Source: Lactuca virosa (Eukaryota > Streptophyta > Magnoliopsida > Asterales > Asteraceae). From it: a stretch of 64,000 nucleotides of DNA. The notes beneath the pieces were generated by a model. The model worked only from the letters and a program-made list of their open reading frames with translations, ran no database searches and was not told the DNA's origin. Location of the stretch: assembly GCA_928212115.1 (NCBI GenBank), contig CAKMRJ010002223.1, positions 307,356,079-307,420,078 on the forward strand. Reading direction: 5' to 3'. Positions 55,662 to 64,000 of this stretch are shown piece by piece; position 1 is the first letter of the stretch, and the number at the start of each line of letters is the position of its first letter. Made by a program: the position numbers and the translations under genes.

Positions 55662-55675
55662 AAGTGGGGGAGAAT
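55662..55675 (+). other. Polypurine tract of element E
   Basis: AAGTGGGGGAGAAT ends at the 3' LTR start TGTAAG. Confidence 0.9.
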
Positions 55676-56609
55676 TGTAAGATTTCGTTTGAAATTAAAT
55701 ACAATAAGTAAATAAATAATAAACCCTAAACCCCAAGATGTATATTATAGTTTATTGTAGCCCAACATCCGTAATAACTTAGCAGGGTGTTGGTTTTGGG
55801 GAGTTAAATGTCATAATTTGGATTTTGGGGGATTAAAGTGTAACTTTCGGATTGGTTTTGTAAAGAATTTAGAAGGCTGAGGGCTGTTTGGTAAATTATG
55901 GACTTAAGTTGAAAAGATTTGAGAGGGAGTGGCTGGCTGTGTAATTATGGGTCAAGCTTTAAATTGGACGGGCATAAACCCATCACCCTCATTTTAGCCT
56001 CTATATATAAGGAATCATGTAAACCCTAACCCTAGGAAAATTCTCCAGCCGCCACCCTTATCTCCCCTCCCCTCCGGCCGGCGCCGCCACCCCCGTTGTT
56101 GAAGTCGCAAATCACCAGCCAATGTCATCGCGGTTGCTGCCGACGAGGCCAAGGCTGTTGAAGGCCGACGTCGTGGTTGTGTTGCTGTCATTCTCGGACG
56201 CGCATCCTACTTTCTTCTGTTCCGCCGTCAGTCACCCCACCGGTACCACCAAGGGATTACGACGTCGCCGCTATCACCGACCGTTAACGCCGATGTTGCC
56301 GCTGTTTTTTGTCACTGTCGTTCGTCACTCTTCCGACCGTCGTCCTTCTCCAGGTGCGAAGCACAACTGCGTGGTGGGAGTTTTAGTCATGTGTATGTGT
56401 GTTTGCTTGGTCGGAATCAAGAGAATCCACCACCACCGCCACCGTGAGGTGGTGGCTGTCACCCTCAACCACCGCCTGCCACCGCGTGGGTGGCTGTGTT
56501 TGTATGTAAATTGCATCAGTGTGTGTGTGTGTATTTCAATTGTAAATTTTTATGTGGTTGTTGCTTGTCTAGATACCGAAGAGGAAACCCACCATGGCAG
56601 CGAACCATG
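55676..56609 (+). repeat. 3' LTR of element E, first 934 bp before copia D insertion
   Basis: Matches 49649-50594 with scattered differences. The TATA box is at 56004-56011. The match stops at AACCATG, where the copia LTR begins; the rest should follow the copia element outside the window. Confidence 0.9.
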
Positions 56610-57361
56610 TGTTGGGTTTTGAGCATTCTAACACTCCTATGGTGTACATGCAACCCTATAAACCTTGGATCTATGTTTTTCTCTATTATACATGCAAATA
56701 TTAACTATTCCAAGGTTTCATCCTAACTAGCATATTATGAAGCACCTATACTGCAAAGTTCTAGTTAGATGACATACCTTTTGATGTAGCTTGATGTCTT
56801 CAAGCTTTAAGAGCTTAGCCCCAATAGTGTGGAAGCCTCAAATGGAATCACAAATCACCAAAACACCTTGGAAGAACTTGAGAGAATAGGTATGCACACT
56901 AAAATCGGCCCACTCTTATTTTCACACACTTGTGACAATTTTGTGAGCCAAGGACCCCTTTATATATTATGGAGGATTAGGGTTACATCCATGTAAACCC
57001 TAATACCTATTACCTTTCATTTACATAGGATCCATGGGTTGAAAGCTCCATGGACCATCCATGAAAGTTTAGCCCAACCTAAATGAACTTGGCCCATTCC
57101 ATATATATAAGAGTCCATATTTAATTAGTTCTTTTTTATCACTTAATTAATTCTAAATTAATTCTTGATCAATACTAATTAAATAATATGATTCCATATA
57201 ATATATTAGAACTTATAATATATTAATATAAATCATAAATATACTATTCTCAAAAGACTATCCATATAAATTGTGCCGGTGAAGTGCAACCCAAATGGAC
57301 CATGCCGGGTCGGGTCAAGTACATACCAAATATAGTTATGGACTTAGACATTAATCCAACA
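56610..57361 (-). repeat. 3' LTR of copia element D
   Basis: 752 bp. On the minus strand it has TATATAAAG (56958-56966) and the same donor-like AAAAG|GTATGT as the LTR of element B. Confidence 0.95.
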
Positions 57362-57376
57362 GTCTCCCACTTGATA
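57362..57376 (-). other. Polypurine tract of element D
   Basis: On the minus strand AAGTGGGAGAC directly precedes the LTR. Confidence 0.85.
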
Positions 57377-58249
57377 AGTCTAAAACTATTATTGAGTATG
57401 ACTTCAAAACCTAACTGGCAATCGTAGCTCTTAAAGCCGCTGTCGAACTCTGACCTTGTCAATGACTTGTCCATTAGATAAGGGATCATATATTCCTCCA
57501 TTCTAGATATCATATGGACTGAGACATGGATTATAATCATTCTCTCTGTCCATTTGTTGTTTCCCGATTTTCGATTTATGATGACTGACTAATTGAACAA
57601 ATCAAATCAGTCCTGGCTTGGCCAAGCACTCACATGTGTCATCGCTAAATCATAGAGGGGCCCACAGATATCGCTTTTATCCTGAAGGTAAAAGGAATGG
57701 ATAAACTTCGACTCATATGGCTTGTTCTACTACTTGTTGAATCATACACAAAGACACGTTTTATAACATCGAGTTACCAAATGTGTTTTCGTGCAATCAA
57801 TGGATAACCAACTCATAGTAACAACTCATATCTCTAGGTTTGAAGAATATAAGATATTATCGTCTCATGATCACTCGTGATAAAATCCATGAAGTGATTC
57901 AAATGAGCGCGGGTTGAATCCAATACTCAGAACTTATGAGCACTCATGAGTGTTGTAGCACCACTTTGTCCACCAACGTGGACCTCTACAAACCACCCAT
58001 GACAGTCTTGATTCATATCTACTTCCAACATATGACCGACTGTGGATGGTTTGAATAACTTAATCATTCAGGAAGAGCGACTTAGTTATTCTGGAAGTCA
58101 AAACATGCAAAGTGAAACACAAGAATAAATGAATCAAATATGGTATCAAACCCTATGAATATAAATAAACACTTTTATTTATCACCATACTGATTACTCA
58201 TTATTCATTGTTTCGGTTTTATCAACTTTATACTTGAATTAAAAACACT
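57377..58249 (-). other. 3' untranslated region of element D
   Basis: Reverse complement resembles 9040-9850 of element B (for example the GACAGTCTTGATTCATA phrase near 58002). Non-coding. Confidence 0.7.
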
Positions 58250-61200
58250 AGTTGTCCCATGCTCCAAGCATGTACACTATGTTTTTCTTAAACAATAGCT
58301 TTGCCATACACCAAGTATGCACTCTATGTTTGTCTATGATCCATACTTTGTGAAATAATCCAATTGAACATATTTTCAATGATTCTAATTTCACACTCCC
58401 AAATCCTTATCGAAAAATGTGAGAATTTCAAATTCCTATCATTTATCGAAATCTGTTTAGATTTTAAACTTATATGCACTGACCCTCCTGTAATGAATGT
58501 ACAAAGTCACAAAGACTTGTCAACAGTCATTATAAGGTATTCCAATGGAGATCAACTCCATGGAAACTAAGTCTCATATTCAAAGTACATTGCTTTGGAC
58601 ATGCTTCTTGCATTAAGTTTTCTAATCTTATACAGATAACTTCCACCTATGGAGACAACTCCGTATTCTCATTTTGACTATCACTTCTGAATAAGAGATC
58701 CCTCTTTTCAGAATATGTCAATATGGTCCTTCCAAAATTAGCACTATACTTCCAACTATCCCTGAGCAACCAATCTTTGGTAAACCTCAGATTGTCCTCG
58801 ACAACTGCTTAATCATTTTAGTCATATCCAATTCTAGACCTTTTCCCTTCTTAATGCCTCTGGGCATTTGGAAAAATTTAGAAATGACAAATATTATAGC
58901 ACATGCAATCGATCCTGTACCCAAAGCAAATGGTACACGATTCATGATGTCTCACATAAAGACATGATTCTAGACCAGTCTTTTGCTACAATATTTTTAT
59001 TTGCCATGTTTTCAAATTTGACTATGAAGAGGGATGCCGTAATCATAATCGAATTTTGAGAACGCAATATATAGAATTTCCTTAAGTTGAACCAATCCAA
59101 CATGAAATTCATATATATATTCTTGACTAAAGATGATTAAGGTCTCAATCTAAGCCTTTAGAACTGAAATGAAGTATATCCTCTCCCTTAATTATAGCAA
59201 AACAACTTTTCAATCCCTGCACCTCACGAATTGAAACTTTTGTTTTCTATAATTAACATTGCTAACTTGCAACACTAACAATAATTATCATGCTCCCACT
59301 AACATGATGATTATTAGCATAACACTTATGCTCCCACTAGCTTTGGCATGTACTCAGAAATCAGCTGGACTTCTAGAAATCAATACTTTATTGACTTTCT
59401 TACCAAAGTTCAGATTTCTGATACGAGATGCTTTGATAAAACTTTATCAAAATCATACAACTTTCCTTAGATAGCATGCATGTGTGTCTAAACAATTTCA
59501 GAACTATGAAAAGGGATGCCGTAATCATAGTCTCAATTGTTTAGACCTTTTGCCATCTGCTTCAAATCTACTTGGTGGAAGTGTTTTCTCACCATCATTT
59601 TCATGAATCGGAGAGAAACCTTATGACCCTTAGATTTTATGGTGTATGTGTTCTTATCCATGTGAATCGTCAAAACCATAGTCACAAGACAAGGATAATG
59701 ACAAATCCAAAACTCATATGGACTGAACTTATGCAATCTTAACTTCTTGCTACCTGGCAGTACAGGGCCTGCCATTGCTTCCAAGTTGTTATGCAACCAA
59801 TTGAGAACTTTCAGAACTCCTATGCAAATCCAACTTTAACTGGAATGGGCGCAGAATATGTCAACATGATAGGTTATAAACCTCAACTTGTGTGCTAGTG
59901 AAGAACCTCAGGTTTTATTCTTGATTAGTTCTTGAAATTCTTTTTAGGATCTTTAAGACTCCCACTATCCTCTTGACATATAAGACTATCTTGCCAAATA
60001 TTCAAGAGTTAGTGCGGATTCTTTATCAAGACAAACACTTCACACAATTGGCCTTAGTTGCTCTTTGTTTTATCCAAAACATCACAACTTACCAATTTCA
60101 AATGTACAATAGTAGGACACTTTTACTCTTACATTTGACAAGTGTTTTTAACCTTTTTTTAAGATATGTCACTCAAGTTACAATGTTGGAGTATGACTCT
60201 AAGAATTGTTTTGGAATGAAGTATGACTCATCTTCCTGATCTAACCATTTCAACAATTCATGACTCCTATTCTTAGTCATAAGAATGCACTAAGATGACC
60301 TTTAGAGGACTAAATGTGATATGATTTCTAAATCATTAAGATGATCACAAACATGATACTAAAGTACTCTCCCATCTTTTCAGATTTGAGAAACTTTTAT
60401 CTTTCTGCCTAATTTGATTCTTCCCATTCGTTCTGCCATACATTGAGACTTTTCCAATGTTTCAGAATTATACTTAAACTTGTAAGTATAACCATATTTA
60501 CTAAACTTTAGTAAATCAAATAGTCTTAACGAGCTTTGTGGTGGACATGACCAGTGCACAAGATATGTACTACTCGATCCCTTTAGTCCTTCACTTGACT
60601 CACACATCCATGTGAACAAGTAATTAGTCTTGATTTTCCAATGCTTGAAAGTTCTCATTCATCATACTATTCAACTTGCATGATTCCAAGTTTCGGTCCA
60701 ATTGAAACTTGGGTGATGAGGAACTTTCCTGATTTGGTAAATTTAGACACTACCACAAATGAAAGAATCAAATCCATTTTCCAATATGCTGTCAGTGGAA
60801 TCATATAAGCAACAATTTTTCCACAAATGCCATTGTAAGGATACTTCAAATAAATAAAATTAAACAATTTTCTTTTATTTAAAACTTAACGGAAAAACTT
60901 ATCCTTACAATCCACATGGAAAATTGTTGCTTATCTATTCCTTAGCAATATATCATAACTTCTTAAGCAACTGCTCAAAATTCTGATGCGATCGAAATCC
61001 ACCTTCGCGATCAGAATCAGCATATACTTCCTTTAAGATTTCTCTCTATTCTTTGATTCTTAAAACATCAACATGTGACCCAGTCACATCATGTAATGAG
61101 GATCTCAGAATAGAACTTAACAGAGTTAGATAATGGGCTCTACCTGATGTAGAGTCAAACTTATTGACTTTAACATCCTTAGGTAAATTTGGCAGCTTTG

Positions 61201-61801
61201 CAATCAACGCCCTTCCTTTGGCAAAATAAACATATGGACCCTTTGGTAATGGGACAATCTCATACTTAGCTTTTCTCTTTACTATTTGGTCAACCGGGTT
61301 GATATGGCCAATCCCTTTCCATTGGGAGAGAATGTTTTTTCTGGATTTCCAGTGTCACCATTGTCACTGTCCATAAAGTTTTTGGGAAGTTGATCTCTAA
61401 TCAATCAAATTTGCTTTACTATCGTTCCAAATCATTGCTGATTCAGCACACACCAAGCAAATAGATATGATCATTAAGGTTCATGTCATAGTCTGTTTCA
61501 TAGTAGTCCAAAAGGAACTCACTATGTGACTTAGAAAGTGATTGAACATCCAACTTTCTCAAGACTTTGACACCCAACTCTCCCGGCTTGTCAATATGTG
61601 ACTTCATCTCTAAGATGTGATCACACATAGACCTTGCTTGCCATTAGGGCTTGAGTGACCTTGAACTTGTGGGTTAGGGAGAATAATTGGAGGAGGTGGA
61701 GGAAGAGAAGTATGAACTTCCATGAGCCAAACTCGGGAAGTCATATTCAGTAGGAAGCTTGGTTTAGGAAGATCATTGTTGTCTAAACCAGACATCAACA
61801 A
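58250..61801 (-). pseudogene. Decayed gag-pol of copia element D
   Basis: Only islands remain. A gag start with DNNDLPKPSF is near 61780, and gag LEMKSHIDKPGELGVKVLRK is near 61600. An integrase remnant around SKYGYTYKFKYNSETLEK is near 60510. No intact RT motif was found. Stops and shifts are too many to follow a frame. The phrase GGGATGCCGTAATC recurs at 59028, 59512 and 61896. Confidence 0.6.
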
Positions 61802-63362
61802 TGGGAGAAATTCCGTAAAGTTGATTTAAGTCCTTAATATAACACCCAATATAAATATTAAGGCTAGGACCCAACAAACTATTTTATAACTTGGAAGAGG
61901 GATGCCGTAATCCAAGCTATAAAATATTTGAAGGTAGGTGAATGACGATTCACCAATTTCCACCAAGATACGAAATGTATTATTAGGTTTTAATAGGTTT
62001 TGAAACTCCTAGATTCTTTTGAGATTCATTGAACTTTTCAATGGCATATTTCAATCTCGAGTGTGCCCTTCAGGTTTTGTGACTGGGATGCCGATGATCA
62101 CAAAACAAGGTGTGAAGTAACCATGCAAATATACTTGGTACCCTTAATATTTACCCCTCAATCGATGTGCCGGTTAACCACACACGCTCCACGATACTAT
62201 AATAAACATTAAGTTACCCTTTGCCTACCTTGTTAAGTCCAGGTTAGTGTGCCGGTTAACCAAACACGCTCCACTAACAGCTTAACAAAGTGCAAAGTGT
62301 AATTTCATGGATTAGCACATTATTCACATTTTCCTAAGTACTAAGATTGGGAATTTATAAAAAGTTTAGTTACTTAGTATTATCATTATACTTTAATGAA
62401 GGTAGACTTATAGTCCTTGTCCTACCTGTTCGGCTAACGACCCTCCACCAGTGAAGGAAGCGGTGGGTGAGAGTGGACACCCATTAAACTGCCATTTTAT
62501 AGGCAGTAACCTTATACCCCCCTTATAGACCGGCTTCGTGAATGACGCCTACTAATGATAAGACGACTTGCTCTTATACATATAATATATTAAACTTTTA
62601 ATATTATAATAAGTATAAGGGTGTATTTTAGACATTTAAAATACTTGGTGGTCTAATCTATTAATTAAACTAGACTCGTAATTTAATTAAATTTAAACCA
62701 TGTCATTATGGAATTATTAATTCTCTTTTAATTAAACACTTTAATTATCTATTAATAAAGTCCATAAGAGTTAATTGAATTAATCATAAAACATCATAAT
62801 TCCAATTATTAAATTCAAAATTAAAACCATTTAATTAATTGTTTAAGTTATGAACCCATAGTGTTAGAATTCAATTCTTTTTTTTATCATAAAAAACTTT
62901 TTCCAAATTCCAAAACTTGAGGGCAAGTTTTGTAACTCTTGAAAACTTTTGGATTCCATAACTTATGGAGTTAATACTTGTTTTATGATGAAACTTTTCA
63001 TGTTCCATAACTTAAGAACAAGTTATGGAATTCTTTAAAACATTAAGACCAAGTTTTGTAACTCCATAAAAATCTTTGAATCAATTTTTTTTTAAAACCT
63101 TTTCATATCCATAACTTATGGAGGTTTCAAAAAACTCTTTAGATCAAACTTTTAAAACTAATAAAATCATATCATTTCATTTATCTTTTACTAAATTTGA
63201 CCTAATTCAACTCATATAGCAAATGATTCAAATTTTACAAATAATTAGTTTTTTCAAAAAACAAGTAATTATCTTAAAATTTGACAAACGTCATGTTTTT
63301 TTTCTTTTTTTTTCAACTTCGAAAATAAAACATTTGCATCAATATAACAGAAAACAACCCAT
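61802..63362 (-). other. Leader of copia element D
   Basis: Conserved with the leader of element B (the 28-mer repeats at 62166-62192 and 62248-62274; the CCCACCGC...GGTGGAGGGTCGTTAGCC block near 62430-62480). It lacks the ACTCGnCGAGT cluster, and I see no CAG acceptor directly before its gag start. Confidence 0.7.
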
Positions 63363-63375
63363 GGCTCTGATACCA
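63363..63375 (-). other. Primer binding site (initiator tRNA-Met) of element D
   Basis: GGCTCTGATACCA on the plus strand, that is TGGTATCAGAGCC on the minus strand, one base from the LTR. Confidence 0.95.
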
Positions 63376-63376
63376 C

Positions 63377-64000
63377 TGTTGGGTTTTGAGCATTCTAACA
63401 CTCCTATGGTGTACATGCAACCCTATAAACCTTGGATCTATGTTTTTCTCTATTATACATGCAAATATTAACTATTCCAAGGTTTCATCCTAACTAGCAT
63501 ATTGTGAAGCACCTATACTATAAAGTTCTAGTTAGATGACATACCTTTTGATGTAGCTTGATGTCTTCAAGCTTTAAGAACTTAGCCCCAATAGTGTGGA
63601 AGCCTCAAATGGAATCACAAATCACCAAACAACCTTGGAAGAACTTGAGAGAATAGGTATGGCACACTAAAATCGGCGGCCACTCTTATTTTCACACACT
63701 TGTGCCAATTTTGTGAGCCAAGGACCCCTTTATATATTATGGAGGATTAGGGTTACATCCATGTAAACCCTATACCCATGACCTTTCATTTACATAGGAT
63801 CCATGGGTTGAAAGCTCCATGGACCATCCATGAAAGCTTAGCCCAACGAAATGAACTTTCCCATTCCATATATATAAGAGTCCATATTTAATTAGTCTTT
63901 TTGATCACTTAATTAATTCTAAATTAATTCTTGATCAATACTAATAAATAATATGATTCCATATTAATATATTAGAACTTATAATATATTAGAACTTATT
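63377..64000 (-). repeat. 5' LTR of copia element D, truncated by window edge
   Basis: Matches 56610 onward with substitutions and small indels over the 624 bp visible. Confidence 0.95.

Larger units (their letters stand above)
49649..56609 (+). mobile_element. Ty3/gypsy element E (Tekay-related), decayed interior, 3' LTR interrupted
   Basis: A 2213-bp 5' LTR, tRNA-Met primer site, 3.8-kb interior, polypurine tract, and the first 934 bp of the 3' LTR before the minus-strand copia insertion at 56610. The leader and the start of gag resemble the Tekay-like element at 31372-40700, but the LTRs differ. Apart from a gag N-terminal remnant the interior has no readable pol, so it is a strongly decayed or non-autonomous member. 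Confidence 0.85.
56610..64000 (-). mobile_element. Ty1/copia element D, same LTR family as B, degenerate, runs off right edge
   Basis: Reverse-orientation LTRs (TGTTGGG...CCAACA) lie at 56610-57361 and from 63377, with a polypurine tract beside the first and a primer site beside the second. Leader and 3' UTR are similar to element B, but the coding region is heavily decayed. The LTR pair differs at many more positions than in B, so it is an older insertion. CCATG (56605-56609) would be one copy of its target duplication. Confidence 0.9.

Noticed and set aside
56122..56622. 166-residue plus-strand ORF that could be a host gene
   Set aside because: It lies in the 3' LTR of element E, the matching stretch of the 5' LTR has a broken frame, and the copia insertion supplies its end.

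Overview
This window is repeat-dense plant nuclear DNA. It contains Ty1/copia and Ty3/gypsy LTR retrotransposons with tRNA-iMet-type primer sites, a CACTA (En/Spm) transposon, a Helitron-like element, SINE-like copies and long (TA)n tracts. The flavour of the repeats (SIRE-type copia elements with an extra ORF, and LTRs packed with the dyad ACTCGnCGAGT) suggests Asteraceae, most like lettuce (Lactuca). That attribution is inference. I found no convincing host protein-coding gene; nearly every long ORF is retrotransposon gag, pol or accessory ORF.

Layout, left part. (A) 1-14326: the 3' part of a SIRE-like copia element: pol end, 50-bp hairpin array, spacer, TATA box, accessory ORF, polypurine tract (PPT), 3' LTR. 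It is split by (B) 2714-10627, a very young complete copia element (757-bp LTRs with 3 differences by eye, TSD ATATC) that landed between A's TATA box and the accessory-ORF start codon. 14335-26759 is an old LTR-like sequence, split by (C) 15462-25227, a second SIRE-like element (371-bp LTRs with 5 differences, TSD TTAAT) with broken gag-pol but a long open accessory ORF. 26760-30510 holds a copia gag fragment, a motif-rich stretch, a SINE-like copy, TA repeats and a Helitron-like element.

Middle. A CACTA element starts at 30511, carries about 335-bp subterminal tandem repeats and a minus-strand multi-exon transposase-associated gene relic (41640-44433). It is split by a minus-strand Tekay/Del-like gypsy element (31372-40700, TSD TTATC) with degenerate gag, protease, RT, integrase and chromodomain.

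Right part. An Athila-like minus-strand element (44583-49648 visible) has an LTR and gag/protease remains but no recognisable RT or integrase. A plus-strand gypsy element with 2.2-kb LTRs (49649-56609 visible) inserted into its gag. The 3' LTR of that element is in turn hit by a minus-strand copia element (56610 to beyond 64000) of the same LTR family as B.

Main biological interest. (1) A 68-nt GT-AG intron-like segment sits exactly between gag and protease of the Tekay-like element. (2) Leader introns whose acceptor abuts the gag ATG are predicted in copia B and in the Tekay-like elements. (3) Both SIRE-like elements carry the same TATATAAAG box ahead of an accessory ORF downstream of pol, which suggests separate transcription of that ORF. 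(4) Odd-centred palindromes (ACTCGnCGAGT, CCACGnCGTGG) and hairpin arrays recur in non-coding parts of unrelated elements. All of these are sequence-level predictions without expression data.
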